Below are positions 39,862 to 53,355 of a stretch of DNA of 64,000 nucleotides, piece after piece. Below the pieces are notes generated by a model, which did no database searches, had not been told where the DNA came from, and saw only the letters and a list, made by a program, of their open reading frames with translations. This DNA comes from Paramecium pentaurelia (lineage: Eukaryota; Ciliophora; Oligohymenophorea; Peniculida; Parameciidae): contig CAJJDO010000027.1 in assembly GCA_905183005.1 (NCBI GenBank), forward strand, positions 70,412-134,411, written 5' to 3'. Each line of letters starts with the position of its first letter. Position 1 is the first letter of the stretch. Made by a program: the position numbers and the translations under genes.

Positions 39862-39951
39862 TCAAACCATATCGCCTGGGACCTCAAATGTGAGATTGCT
39901 GTGATGGTCTTTAGACTCATACTGAGAGGATTAGGGCTTAAGAAGAGACAT
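39862..39951 (-). CDS. Short ORF starting MSLLKPQSSQYESKD (29 aa)
   Basis: ATG at 39949-39951, frame MSLLKPQSSQYESKDHHSNL then TFEVPGDMV, TGA at 39862. The local G+C is clearly higher than in the surroundings. It may be a first exon (GT lies just at the end). It is divergent from the gene at 40895. Confidence 0.25.
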
Positions 39952-40894
39952 TTCGAACAGGATAAATATTTTTTTTTACTTTTGATCAACTATAGAGAGC
40001 AAGAGTTCATTAATATTTCCAAGAGCAAAGTTCCCAATTATAGGATTGATTGACTTAATCTGATATAAAGTAATATATAAATATTAACACAATTACCTAA
40101 TATAATACATCTAAGAATATGAATTTATAGATTATATAAGTGTGAATCTTGGAGGTTTTAATTCGTGAAAGTTAAGATTAGATAGTTAGAGAATTTTAGG
40201 TTATGGGGATCTTTAGAGTTAGATTCTTATTTTATGAACCTTATAATAGTCTATTGGAGGAGGTCTTTCTCCTTTGACTTATAGGATCAATGAAAAAACA
40301 TCTATCTTACCTAAAGACAAGGGGTAATACTTAAGTATCAACTATTTATGTAGATTTTTGTATTAGGGAAGATTGGTGTATTTAATCAATAATAAATTTC
40401 TCTCCTTTGTTTTTATTTGAAAGGATGTAACTAATAATTATCATCTTGCAAAACATGAAAAAATGACGAATTTATAGTTTTATTTTTCCTTAACTGAATT
40501 TATAGCAGTTATCTCTTAAATAAATCACAAAAAGGTTAAAAAAATAATTGTATCTTCAATGGTTTTTTTAACTATCACAAGAAAATTTTTAGTTTACAAA
40601 AGTGTAATGAGTTTTAATGGGGATTTTTTTAATTTAATAAATTTGTTTATGTTATGATTTTTACAATGACTATGTTTTTAATTTAATATCTATTTCCTGT
40701 AGAATATCAATTTGTTTTAAGTTCTTTTTTTTTGAATATTTATAAAGTCCTTTATTTTAATAAATATTCACATTTTCATTTTTGAGATTGATTAAGTAAA
40801 CTCTTTTACAGTGTCATTAATGAAGATACAAATATTTACTCAAAATTTATCATGAGGGTTTGGCGTCATAAGTGTGAGAACTTTAGAGAGGATT

Positions 40895-41880
40895 ATGTCT
40901 GCTAGCACTTGAGGTCATGTTTATGATGATGTCTCTGATTCTTTACCTAGTTACAAAGCTTCGGCTGGATCTTTTGGAAGATTTTTAGAAACCACATCAT
41001 CATGGATGACCAAATCGAGCAAAGGTAAAAGCCACCAAAAATATTAGTCCAGATAATAGTATAATATATCAAATCAAGTTCTAGCTTTAAATATCCTAAT
41101 TCTGAAAACATTAGGGCATTTTACCTGATAAATCAAAAATTCTTAGAAATTTCGAATTGTCTTTGCCTAAGAAAAGTGGTTGAGGTATTAGGATTTTAGG
41201 AAGAAAAGAGAAGAAAATCCTATCCTTACCTTGGTGTTAAAAAAGATCCCACCTGTAAGTTTATTTCATTTTGAAATCAAAATACTTTGGTAGTTAAGGT
41301 TATCTTTTTTAAGATTTTTGTTAACAGTACTGAAAATTCACTCTACTACTACTAAACTAGAATGGAACACTACTTTTGAAACTCTTTAATGCTCTGCCAC
41401 CAGTATTGGTGATGTTAGGAATTACTAGATAAGAAAAAATCCTAATAAGTATTAAGATAGTGAATAGGCCTGTCATTAGAAGAAAAAATTTGGAACTAAG
41501 TTGAGACTTATCAATTAATTAATGATTCTCAAAATATAGAGTTGAAAGCTGGAATTCAACCAAATGAATTCTGTCCATTTTCTGTTCATCAATCTCTCTC
41601 AATAAAAATAGATATCCCGCTTGAGAATCTAATTTCAAGACATGTGATTAATGCTAAGGAAGCTGGCCAAGACATAAAGGAACTGTAGGTCAAACCTAAT
41701 AATTCATATTAATATTTGAATATCGATAATAACTCAGACTATTTTCAAGTTAAATACATCAAATTAAATATGTTGATAAAAAAAGAATTATCAAATGTTA
41801 TCCAAACTTCTAGATCAATCTTATTTTCTAAAAATCAAAATTATTCTAAAATTTAAACCTTTTTTTAGTAACAAAAATGA
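40895..41880 (+). CDS. Intron-containing gene of unknown function
   Basis: The first exon contains GHVYDDVSDSLPSYKASAGS and FGRFLETTSSWMTKSSK. A 23-nt intron (41025-41047, GTAAAAGCC...ATATTAG) leads to FKYPNSENIRAFYLINQKFL and VVEVLGFQEEKRRKSYPYLG. After an unresolved splice or frame change between 41255 and 41327 follows KIHSTTTKLEWNTTFETL. A 20-nt intron (41460-41479) then joins to EKIWNQVETYQLINDSQN, IQPNEFCPFSVHQSLSIKID and LISRHVINAKEAGQDIKELQ, ending at TGA 41878-41880. The start is doubtful: the ATG at 40895 has a TGA as its sixth codon, so the true start may lie in an upstream exon. The gene ends about 220 bp before the WD40 gene. No family was recognised. Confidence 0.62.
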
Positions 41881-42101
41881 ATGAAAAACTAAGAATTAGA
41901 TATTCTATAAAATTGAAGAATAAAAGCAATCCAAATGGAAAATTTAATTCTCAATAGCATATTTTACCTCAATTCTAATCAATTCTAATTCTACCTAAAA
42001 TTCTAGCTTATATTTTAACAAATGCTTAAGATATTAATGATTTGCAATAAATAACTTAAAGTCACAGCAATAAAAATTGAATATTAAAATAATCATAGTA
42101 A

Positions 42102-44789
42102 ATGCATTGCGCTTTTTAAGAGAAAAAAACTTTAACCGACATTTTTGCATCAGTTAAAGATGTTGATGGAGAAATCTTTGATGTCATATTAGAAATACTT
42201 CGAAAGGAAAAGGTCCAAGACTCCATTGAATATCTTTAAAAAAATGGATATCAAAGAAATTAAAGTTAGTAAGTCTTATTTAAAAAAGAGAATTTAACAA
42301 AAGTTGAAAAGGATTAGAAATAGTATGATTGTAGATATAATATGGAAAAAATAGCTGATGTCTTAACAAAAATAAAAAATCATGTATTTAATAAAAAAGA
42401 CTTTTCCAGCGAAGAAAATTAAGAATCAATACAAGATCTGATTAAAAGCATTATGAATAAAAGATAGATTAGCGAATTTTTGCAATTTTTAGTTCATCTC
42501 ACATCGATAGATAACACTTTAATTTAATGTGGGTCTAATTCATTACATATACTACTTTAGATGAAGGTGGACCTTAGGAACAAAAACTTTTAAAATATTA
42601 AGATCTAAAATACTTCTCTGGTGGGAGCTAATTTTTTTAGATGCAATTTAAGTGGATCTGAATTTAACAATGTTAACATAGAAGGGATGAATTTAAATGG
42701 AGCATTATTATTGAACTGTAAATGGAAGAACTTGAAAATTCATGAATTGAATAAAATGGTTGGTCACTAAAGTTAAGTCAACTAAGTCTGTTTTTCTCCT
42801 GATGGCAATATATTGGCATCTGCTAGTAATGATATGTCTATCCGTTTATGGAGTATTAGAACAGGATAATAAATAGTTAAATTAGATGGCCATACTAATA
42901 CTGTTAGATCAGTCTGTTTCTCTCTAGATGGTAATACATTAGCATCTTGTGGTGATGATATTTCTATTCGTTTATGGGATATAAAAACTAGAAAATAAAT
43001 AGCTAAATGTGTTGGTCATAATCAAACTGTCTTAGCTGTCTGTTTCTCTCCTGATGGAAATACTTTAGCATCTAGTGGTTGGGATAAGTCTATCCTACTA
43101 TGGAATGTTAAAACAATATAATTAAAAGCTAAATTAGTTGGTCATACTTATGATGTTTACTCTGTGTGTTTCTCTCCTGATGGAAATACATTAGCTTCTA
43201 GTAGTAATGATAACTCTATACGTCTATGGGATATTAAAACAGGATAATAAAAAGCCAAATTGGATGGTCATATTAATGGAATCTTATCAGTCTCTTTTTC
43301 ACCTGATGGTTCTACATTAGCATCTGGTAGTAGGGATCATTCCATCTGTCTATGGGATGTAAACAAAGGAGAAAAAAAAGCCAAATTGGATGGTCATACT
43401 AATGGAATCTTATCTGTCTCTTTTTCACCTGATGGTTCTACATTAGCATCTGGTAGTAGGGATTCCTAAATCTGTCTATGGGATGTAAAGACAGGATAAT
43501 CAAAAGCTAAATTAGATAGTCATTAACTTTGGGTAATGTCAGTCTGTTTCTCTCCTGATGGAGACATGTTAGCTTCTTGTAGTGATGATAACTCTATACG
43601 TCTATGGGATGTTAAAACAGGATAATAAAATGTAAAATTTGATGGTCATTAGCTTTGTATAATGTCAGTCTGTTTCTCTCCTGATGGGGACACGTTAGCT
43701 TCTGGTAGTGATGATAAATCTATACGTCTATGGGATGTTAAAACAGGATAATAAAAAGCCAAATTGGATGGTCATACTGAGGGAATCTTAGCAGTCTGTT
43801 TCTCTCCTGATGGTTCTACATTAGCATTTGGTAGTAGGGATTACTTTATAGGTCTATGGGATGTAAAAAAAGGATAAAAACAAGCCGTATTGCATTTTCG
43901 TACTTATGAAATCTTATCATTATGTTTTTCGCCTGATGGTTCTACGTTAGCATCTTGTGGTAAAAATTGCTTTATCTGTCTATGGGATTTAAAGACAGGA
44001 TAATTAAAAGCTAAATTAAATAGTCATTGGCTTTGGGTAATTTCAGTCTGTTTCTCTCCTGATGGAAATACGTTAGCTTCTTGTAGTAATGATAACTCTA
44101 TACGTCTATGGGATGTAAAAAAGAGAAAAGAAAATGCAAAATTGGATGGTCATTAGTTTTGTAAAATGCCATTCTGTTTCTCTCCTGATGGAAACACGTT
44201 AGCTTCTTGTAGTGATGATAACTCTATCCTTCTATGGGATGTAAAAAAGAGAAAAGAAAATGCAAAATTGGATGGTCATACTAGTAATGTTAATTCAGTC
44301 TGTATTTCTCCTGATGGAAATACATTAGCTTCTGGTAGTGATGATAAGTCTATCCGTTTATGGGATGTCAAAACAGGATAATAAAAAGCCAAATTAGATG
44401 GTCATAGTGGTACTGTCCTATCAGTCTGTTTCTCTCCTGATGGTGTAACATTAGCTTCTGGAAGTTATGATAAATCTATCCGTCTATGGGATATAAAAAC
44501 AGAAAAAGAATATAAGTCATCAATTTAAAATTCTAATCATCTTTTAATATAGTTTAAGACCTTACTGTTTTAAAATTATCCTTTTTTAGAAAATAGTAAT
44601 TAGATATTTAATTTTTTATACCCCAATTATATTACAACACTCTTTATATCTTAGTCTGCAATATTTTAAGCAAAAGGAGCTATAGTTTTACAAGGAGAAT
44701 TTGAAAATTATTTAGGAGTAGAATTAAGATCATTATTAAAATCTAAAGGAAGTTATATTTTAGATTGCTTAAAATAAAAATTAGAATGA
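42102..44789 (+). CDS. WD40-repeat protein with pentapeptide-like segment (895 aa, 14 repeats)
   Basis: A single frame of 896 codons without TGA, from the first ATG after an in-frame TGA (about 42079) to TGA 44787-44789. Residues about 1-155 are helical. Residues about 158-215 form a pentapeptide-repeat-like block (SLVGANFFRCNLSGSEF, NIEGMNLNGALLL). From residue 219 come 14 WD40 repeats of 42 residues with the core VCFSPDGNTLASGSDDKSIR and LWDVKTGQQKAKLDGH, enough for two seven-bladed propellers. The tail FQAKGAIVLQGEFENYLG is typical of this Paramecium family. The propellers presumably scaffold protein complexes; partners are unknown. All repeat Trp codons are TGG. Several neighbouring repeats are almost identical at DNA level, indicating recent internal duplication or conversion. 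Confidence 0.93.
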
Positions 44790-44939
44790 TTATTTTAAAA
44801 AGCATTACAATTACTTAATAATATTTTACTTTAATGAGTTTATGAAAAATTGCCTCTCCATTTTTTTTTATCTATTTGCAAATGAGAATTTCTAATTGTT
44901 TAGAGTGAAGAATGTATTTTTTCTAAAGTTTAATTAAAT
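44790..44939. other. Short 3' spacer after the WD40 gene
   Basis: A+T-rich; no feature recognised. Confidence 0.4.
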
Positions 44940-46162
44940 GTAATGATTCTTGACAAATAAATAATTTTACCTAAATTATTATAGCTACCAGTTCGATTCC
45001 TCATTAATTTTTAGTATCCTTTAATAAAAATTCCTTTTGAATTTAAAAAATGATCATATAGATCTTTTGTTACTCGATGATTTTCAGCTATTTCATATGA
45101 TTTTTTCAATTTCAACTATAATTTATAAAATCTTTGGAATATTTTTTATCTTTCAAAACCAATAGATACGAGAGTTATATTTTATTAGTCTAGAAAAAAC
45201 TTTGAATAAAATTTGCCAGAAATTTGATGAAATATTATAAGAATCAATTTCGTTTATTTCAAGAACTGATGATTCAAGTAATAAACGAAATCTTTCAGTT
45301 TGAATTGCAAGAAACAGAACTTTGTTGCTAGTTTGAATTTAATTATTGCGATAAATTACTTATAGTAATATCATAAGATGTTTCAAGCTAATCTTATTAA
45401 AATGAAATTCATTGATTCTAGTAAAAGTAAATTTATTATTATAATATACAATCAAATTTCATATCAAGAGATAAAATAATCAATAATTAAATATTCACCT
45501 TTCTTAAGATGATTAGCAGTTTTCAAAGAATAATAAATTTGGATTTTTTTAAGTATGCGTTATATTATCAATTAAAGAATAAACTTAGATCTAGGCTCAA
45601 ATTACTTTAAGAATATGAAAAGAAAGTTTAATTTAATTACAAAAATCATATTTTCTAATTTTATCTCTATAAATAGGATTAAGGTAAACATCAATTTACT
45701 CAAAAAAATTGGATTGATATGTCAATTAGACATCTAAATTCACAATTTAAAAGGTATTAAACTTTTAAAGAAAGAATATGGTATTTAATAACTATAGTTT
45801 AGGTTAATTAAATTCTGTTGACCTTTAAAGTATGAAAGATAGTATTAAAACAATTTAAAAAGAGAAATCTATTACATAACTAAATATAAAAAAAATGGAT
45901 AGAAAACTTCCTTTAGGTAATTATTGGTTTTGTAATAAAAAGAATTGTTCTTATTAGTTTATTTAATAATCAAAAAACTATATACTATATCTTAGATTCA
46001 ATAAATAAAATTGATGAAGAAAATTATTTGAAAATTCCTGTTACATAAAGAATATTTCAGAAAAGAAGAATAGGCATCTCTATTTAAAAAATAAAATAAA
46101 AACATGAGATATATTTGGATGACTTTAGATAATAATTAATTTTCTAATAATGATTATTTCCA
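44940..46162 (+). repeat. Perfect direct duplication at the third N, left copy (1223 bp)
   Basis: Identical to 46164-47386 (constant shift 1224). It contains a weak minus-strand coding signal at 45153-45338. Confidence 0.9.
45153..45338 (-). pseudogene. Minus-strand exon-like frame inside the duplicated block
   Basis: The frame reads VLFLAIQTERFRLLLESSVL, then EINEIDSYNISSNFWQILF and VFSRLIKYNSRIYWF, ending at TGA 45153-45155. The second copy is at 46377-46562. It is more protein-like than its surroundings, but has no start or partner exon. Function unknown. Confidence 0.25.
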
Positions 46163-46163
46163 N
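46163..46163. other. Assembly gap (single N)
   Basis: Single N between two identical 1223-bp copies. Confidence 0.95.
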
Positions 46164-47386
46164 GTAATGATTCTTGACAAATAAATAATTTTACCTAAAT
46201 TATTATAGCTACCAGTTCGATTCCTCATTAATTTTTAGTATCCTTTAATAAAAATTCCTTTTGAATTTAAAAAATGATCATATAGATCTTTTGTTACTCG
46301 ATGATTTTCAGCTATTTCATATGATTTTTTCAATTTCAACTATAATTTATAAAATCTTTGGAATATTTTTTATCTTTCAAAACCAATAGATACGAGAGTT
46401 ATATTTTATTAGTCTAGAAAAAACTTTGAATAAAATTTGCCAGAAATTTGATGAAATATTATAAGAATCAATTTCGTTTATTTCAAGAACTGATGATTCA
46501 AGTAATAAACGAAATCTTTCAGTTTGAATTGCAAGAAACAGAACTTTGTTGCTAGTTTGAATTTAATTATTGCGATAAATTACTTATAGTAATATCATAA
46601 GATGTTTCAAGCTAATCTTATTAAAATGAAATTCATTGATTCTAGTAAAAGTAAATTTATTATTATAATATACAATCAAATTTCATATCAAGAGATAAAA
46701 TAATCAATAATTAAATATTCACCTTTCTTAAGATGATTAGCAGTTTTCAAAGAATAATAAATTTGGATTTTTTTAAGTATGCGTTATATTATCAATTAAA
46801 GAATAAACTTAGATCTAGGCTCAAATTACTTTAAGAATATGAAAAGAAAGTTTAATTTAATTACAAAAATCATATTTTCTAATTTTATCTCTATAAATAG
46901 GATTAAGGTAAACATCAATTTACTCAAAAAAATTGGATTGATATGTCAATTAGACATCTAAATTCACAATTTAAAAGGTATTAAACTTTTAAAGAAAGAA
47001 TATGGTATTTAATAACTATAGTTTAGGTTAATTAAATTCTGTTGACCTTTAAAGTATGAAAGATAGTATTAAAACAATTTAAAAAGAGAAATCTATTACA
47101 TAACTAAATATAAAAAAAATGGATAGAAAACTTCCTTTAGGTAATTATTGGTTTTGTAATAAAAAGAATTGTTCTTATTAGTTTATTTAATAATCAAAAA
47201 ACTATATACTATATCTTAGATTCAATAAATAAAATTGATGAAGAAAATTATTTGAAAATTCCTGTTACATAAAGAATATTTCAGAAAAGAAGAATAGGCA
47301 TCTCTATTTAAAAAATAAAATAAAAACATGAGATATATTTGGATGACTTTAGATAATAATTAATTTTCTAATAATGATTATTTCCA
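46164..47386 (+). repeat. Perfect direct duplication at the third N, right copy
   Basis: Copy of 44940-46162, continuing into unique sequence from 47387. Confidence 0.9.
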
Positions 47387-47552
47387 AATTTTTCAAATTT
47401 AAAACAAGATCACAGAAACTTCATTTAGATTTAGAATTAATTAATGGATAATTTCCAAGAATAGTAATTTAAAAAATTTAAGACAAAAGATTAAAGCATT
47501 ATTTTTTTAGATCAAAAAGTCAATTGTATAAATAATGGCTTAGAGTGGTAGT

Positions 47553-47983
47553 CCCTCAGAGAATCAATCTTATTGACCTATCCATTCCAAGAAAAGAATT
47601 ATAAACATTCATTATGTTCGACAATAAGTTAGTGTTTTCACTTGTCCTTGAGACTGTTATTTAGGTTCCTTCAATATTCCATTTGCATTAGTTTGGTTTC
47701 TATGTGGTTAAGTTCTTCACCTTTTAGCCTGTCCCCTTACAATGTTAGGATCGAGTCTCATTCTCTTGATATTGAAATAGATTTATTCTTCATTAGTCTC
47801 TAACCTCTCGTTTCTTTCTTGTTTTATAGGTATTTCATGATTCTAGTCTCTCACTATTAGAGCATCGTCATCTTCTTTAGATTCAAATGATTTCTTTTTC
47901 CTTTAACATTTTTATATAAAGTTTAACAAGTAATTCAAGCTTGATTTTTTTGAGCCATATATAATAAAAATCAAAGACTTCAT
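47553..47983 (-). CDS. Small two-exon gene, acidic/basic protein of unknown function (136 aa)
   Basis: An ATG at 47981-47983 opens MKSLIFIIYGSKKSSLNY, then KKKSFESKEDDDALIVRDQ and NHEIPIKQERNERLETNEEQ and IKRMRLDPNI. A 20-nt intron (47721-47740, GTAAGGGG...AAAAG) removes an in-frame TGA and joins to VKNLTTQKPNQCKWNIEG and LLSNIMNVYNSFLGMDRS, stopping at TGA 47553-47555. Both exons are in phase 0 and the total is a whole number of codons, which supports the model. Without splicing the frame would read through the same region in another way, so the second exon is less certain. The charged, probably soluble product matches no family I recognise. Confidence 0.58.
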
Positions 47984-48669
47984 TAACAATAATATGGTCT
48001 CTCCAATTCATTTATCCTTCTTTTTTTTAAATAATTTAGAAAGCCTATTTTGAATCATCTACACGATTAATTTATTAATTTTTTTTATTATTTATGTTTT
48101 CAGAAAAGGATGTGTTTCTGGTAAATTTATACTAGAAATTATGATAAATAAATATCATAATGCTTATTGAGTATTCTAAGACCAAAAAACAACAATATAA
48201 AATTAAGTCTTTGTAGGAAGAAAATAAATTTAATCCAATAAGCCCTCTTTTTGGCTCATCAAATACAATAATAAAACTATGACAGAAATTACTTTGATTT
48301 TATACCTTGTAGTTGATTTTAAATTAATTTATTTCTAAAGAAAAATGGTGATTATGATGAAAGAAAATTTCTCTTAAAATTGATTTATTTTTTCTATCTT
48401 TCATTATCATTTTGTTAAGTCTATGTGATAATATCTATTAATTCATATACATGGTTGATGAAAGGCATATAAAATAGATCAGATGATAGTAAATTGCTCA
48501 TTAATCAGTTAAAAAAAAAATAAATTAATAATGTTAGTTTACAGAAAACACATCATTTCCTGCAAACAAAAATTATAAAATTTTAATGAATTGGCCAATC
48601 TATATAATTATATAAATTATATCATTTAACTATTTATGTCTAAAATTAATAAGTTATATTTTATTAGAT
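47984..48669. other. Intergenic spacer between two minus-strand genes
   Basis: A+T-rich with no supported feature. Confidence 0.4.
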
Positions 48670-51600
48670 TCATTTTTTCAATTTATTATTTTAGACAAAT
48701 AGATTTTCGGGATCATTCAAAATAAATCTCTGTAAACGATTGTGAAAGTACTCTTATATTTTTTTTATTTCATTTTAATATTTTAGATTTTAATAGTGAT
48801 TATAAGCATTGATTAAGTGATTTATCATGTCTATTACTAAACTAGAAGCTAGCATTGTAGAAAATAAAGCAATATGTATCCATCCACATAATAAGAGTAA
48901 TTCATTGCTTAGGTTGAAACTATATATAAGAAAAGATCCAGTAATAATCAATAGGAATGTTTCCTTAAAAATTAGTTTAATGAAATCATATTAAGATCTC
49001 AAAGGATTATTCTAAATTAAATAAATCAAATAGATTGCTGATGACATGGAGAGTAATATTGATTATAATTCCGGATAATCAATAAAAGCTACAATATTAA
49101 AAATATAAAATATCACTCTGCAAATTTAAAATGATTTATAATTTTTTGTCCAAAATCCATTAATCTTTTCATTAAAGAAATATTTCCATTTTCTTACATC
49201 TTTAATGTTATTGGTAGTTATTGAAAACAATTTTATGGTTGAGAACAATATAAATAAAAGCGCAATAATTGCATTGATACTATTAAAGATATTAAATGCT
49301 GAATCAAATGTGTAATTTGGAAACTATAGAAGAGCACTAAATATCAATTAATGAAGAATTGAATAATACATTTGAAATATCCCAAACGATAAATACTTAA
49401 TTTTCAATCGAAGGCATTTTCTAATAATTTTCTATTAAATAAAGCTCTAAAATCTTAAGTATTTACTATTTTCCCAAAATCGCTATTCTAAACACTACAG
49501 CCAATAGAGCATTTTTGAACTAGTGATCAAACAAAAGACACAGTATGAAAAAAGAGATAACAAAATAGAAAAATAACAACTTTTGGAATTCATTAAAAAA
49601 TATGTATTCAACTAAATTTATACTTCTTTTTTTTTAAAAGGTAATGTACCACCATTTAGTTTTTATAAAATAAGATCAATTTATAGAAAATCTAAAATTG
49701 GTTATAGTGATATTTTAGTATAAGTGTCCAAGAATTATTTCAAATGTTAAGGGAATTAGTATTGCATATATCTAAGATATGATAATGATTGCAACAAATC
49801 TAACAAATTCAAAAACATTATTGTGTTTCCAGTCAACAAAACTAATCCTGAAATTGATATCATCGAATAAATCATAGCATCATTCATTGATACAATTTTA
49901 GTGACTGTTTATTAGGTTGCTTCAGATATCACAAAAGGATTTCCTAAATTGATTTCTAATGTATTATCCATCAAATATTAATTCAATTCATTAATAATCA
50001 TGGATTTCTCAATTTCAACTTTAAGAACAGGGTTTTTGACAGGATCTCTAAAAAATATAGATATTTAATATTTAGATTAGTTAAATTCTGTTGAACATTT
50101 GACCAATGGTATTATATTAATGTCATATCTTATAGTTGGTAAAACAGTGAAAATAGTAATATTCTCAAAAGCAATGTCAGTACTCAATTTTACTTTTTGA
50201 GAGAAGCTTAGTTCTAAAATTTATGATTAACTTTTTTTATCAGAGAGTGATTTTAATTTAAACTTTGGAGCTTCTAGATAAGTGCATATACTTATTGAGC
50301 CTTCTACATTCTCACAAATAAATGATTCTTCAATGTTACAATATGCAGAACATCCATCTCCTCCTGCAATATTACCATCATCACAATCTTCATAAAGACT
50401 ATTAAGTAGACCATTTCCACATTAGTTATCATTATCCTCTAAAATCTCTTCATTAATTTCTATTTCAACTTTTATTTATTCGCATTTCATAGTACTAATA
50501 TTTAATTCAGTAAATTTAGGATCACATTATGTACAAATGTTATTATTCTAACATTAAATACAACCAAATGAACATTATAATTAACATTAGTAACAACCAT
50601 CATATTTAATATCATTTCCATCATCACATTATTCAAATCCAACTGTTACAATTGAATCTCCACAGATAGATGTACAGACTCCGTTCACCAATTAAAATGG
50701 ATTTCTGCAAAATTAGCATTCATTATATTCAAGACATGATAAACAATTATCTTAGCATAATGATATGCAACCATTACAATACATATCATCATCGTTATCA
50801 CATTATTCAATAGATAATATTGCTAACATATTGTCATTACAAACTTATTCACACTTATTACTAATTAATTACCATCCTTCTAAACATTAAAAGCATTATT
50901 AATTAACACATAATTAACATTCTATTTGGCAACTATACTCACATTTATAACAACCATCAAATTTTTCATTATTACCATCATCACATTATTCACTATCTAA
51001 TGTCAAATTATCTCCACAAATAGGATAACAATATTAAGATTTCAGCTTGTAACCAATTAAACATTAAATACATTTCCCAAATCGGCATATTTGACAATTT
51101 TTAGCACACTGGAATTTACAATTAAAGCAACCATCAAATGGTATTATGTTTCCATCATCACATTCTTCATTTCCCTTAATTATTTTATCTCCACAAATTG
51201 GTACACACTAATTAATTAGATCTAAATAATTCCATCCCTCAAAACAATTAAAACATAAGCCATTTATAAAATTTGAGCATCCAGGAATGAAGGGCTAAAA
51301 ATCCACAATTTTTACCATTTAAAGACCTCCAATAATGAAAGAGGCTAATGCAATTTTACCATTGAATCCTGGGTACATCTTGTCTTTACCTACATATATG
51401 AAGAACTTAGGTACATGGAAGTGTCTAATATTATTATATTCTTTTTTATCAGTAGATTCTTTCCATTGAATTGAAGCAACCGCTTTCTTCTAAGGTCTTG
51501 AATATCCAAATGATATAAAGAACCATTCAGTATGTCTATTTTAGTGTTGGATATTTTAAACAACATTTGGATTTCCACCACCTTCCAAATTAGTATATGT

Positions 51601-53355
51601 ATAAGTTGCCAAATGAATGATACCTCCATCTCCCTCTCCAACCCAAGCAGCTAATGTTCTATATCCCAATTATCCATCAGTTGATGGCTCTTTAATTTGA
51701 ACTCTGAAAATCTTATGCCATTCTTATTATTATTCTGGTACTTCCCATTTGAACCAACCACTGAATGTGTATTCATGTGGGTATTAGGGATTATCAGATG
51801 TTCCAACAATAGAAAAAACTTCTACAGTATCAGCATTCCTTTATTATAGATTAGAGACCAGTGTATAAGTGATTGATTCAAGCAAGAAATCATTTGGTTA
51901 TGTATTTTCTTACAACTTACTAATATCACAATTCTCAGAGTCAAGAAAAACACCCTGGTTAGTACTGAAATAGATTTATTAGAATGAACCATTAAACCCA
52001 GGATATCTATTTTAATCTTTTCCACTAATAGTGAATCTGACCCAATTTGTTGATGGATTCGAAACTTAATGAATAACCTTTATAAGATCACCACTTCCAA
52101 ATTTGATAAAAGCAACAGCCTTCTTTTTTTCAACACTGTATGAATAGTAAATATAAGTCCAAATTCCATCAAAATCTTCAGGATAATTAACAATTTGATG
52201 ATTATTTGGTTCATCACTTGGTTAATCACAAGTTGTAAAAAGATAATATCCTTTACCCAACCAAATAGCTAGCAACCTATCTCCCATAGTGATATCTTAA
52301 TCATTCTAATTTGCGCTCAATCTGGAAACAAAATACCAGATCTCATTTTTTCCACTTGGTAAGAATTAAGGATATGCTAATTAAAATTTAGCCCAATATC
52401 CATAACCATATTCAGTGAATGGTTCTGGTTTATTTCTTTCTTTTTAATAAACAGGAGTTTGATTAGTAAATTCAGATAGTTACAATTAGTTTAAAAAATC
52501 TTCACCATCCCCCTCATCTGTTGAAGCTTGTAGAACTCTATAAGCTGGTTGAAGTTTAATTGGTTATGTGGGATGAATAGGTTATTTAATTTCACCCTTT
52601 ACTTATTATTGACCATCAGGTTTTCCAGTAATTACTACTTGTCCTTCATCATCATTTGGCTTAATTCTAGCAATGATTTGTAAACTATCAGAACATTCAT
52701 TAGTAATTTATTTGACTTTATTAGCAATAATCTTGATTGTATTCTAATTTAAATTAATAATGTTACTTATGAACCTTTCTAACATTAATTTCTAATTTAT
52801 TCCCTCTCTTACATTAAACTATTTATTAATTCTTCTATTTTATCACTCGATAATTCTAAGTCTTTTTTATTCCCGACAGTATTTAATGTACTTACTACTC
52901 CTTATAATTCCATCACACTATCCTTTCTCCATCTTTAAAATGGTGTGTTTCTTAAATTTTGTGCACTTATTTGACCCATAATTTTTGTGAATATATTTCT
53001 GAATTGCGATAATACTTGAACTATAAACATATCTATTACCAGGCTCTACATCATTATAACCATTTTCACGAAAAATTTATAATGATAGCTTTAATTTCTA
53101 AAGATTATTTGAATCCATGTTGAGTTAATCTTATTTCTCTAGGATTTCTAACCATACATCAATCGAAGTGCTCACTTCTCTCAATATTTGACCGCATTCT
53201 AATTAGGTAGTCTTTAAATTATGCAATTCACTTAAACTATGCAATTTTAGATTACTACCCAATGAAATATATTGTTAAGCTAAATTAACCCATAAATTAC
53301 TACCTCCTAGTGTGAAAGCGAGTAAAAATACCATAAGTAGTTTATAATTATTCAT
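48670..53355 (-). CDS. Large secreted/multi-pass membrane protein with lectin-like and cysteine-rich repeats (about 1547 aa)
   Basis: ATG at 53353-53355, TGA at 48670-48672. Two tiny introns keep one frame: 52744-52766 (23 nt, GTAACATT...AAATTAG) and 53021-53039 (19 nt, ending TATAG; a 25-nt alternative ends at 53015). Order: hydrophobic leader (YKLLMVFLLAFTLGGSNLWV); helical region; two concanavalin A/laminin-G-like modules, each ending in YPGFNG; from about residue 690 five cysteine-rich repeats of the DUF4215/Myxococcus type (CGD...EQCDDGN..DGC..C; one reads CDNDDD); then a long C-terminal part with several membrane helices (for example IIALLFILFSTIKLFSI and LLIITGSFLIYSFNL). Such proteins are typical ciliate surface proteins; the ectodomain probably binds sugars or proteins. 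The frame is intact throughout. Confidence 0.9.

Noticed and set aside
44980..45005. tRNA-like T-arm (CAGTTCGATTCC)
   Set aside because: No complementary stem, acceptor or anticodon arm can be formed around it.
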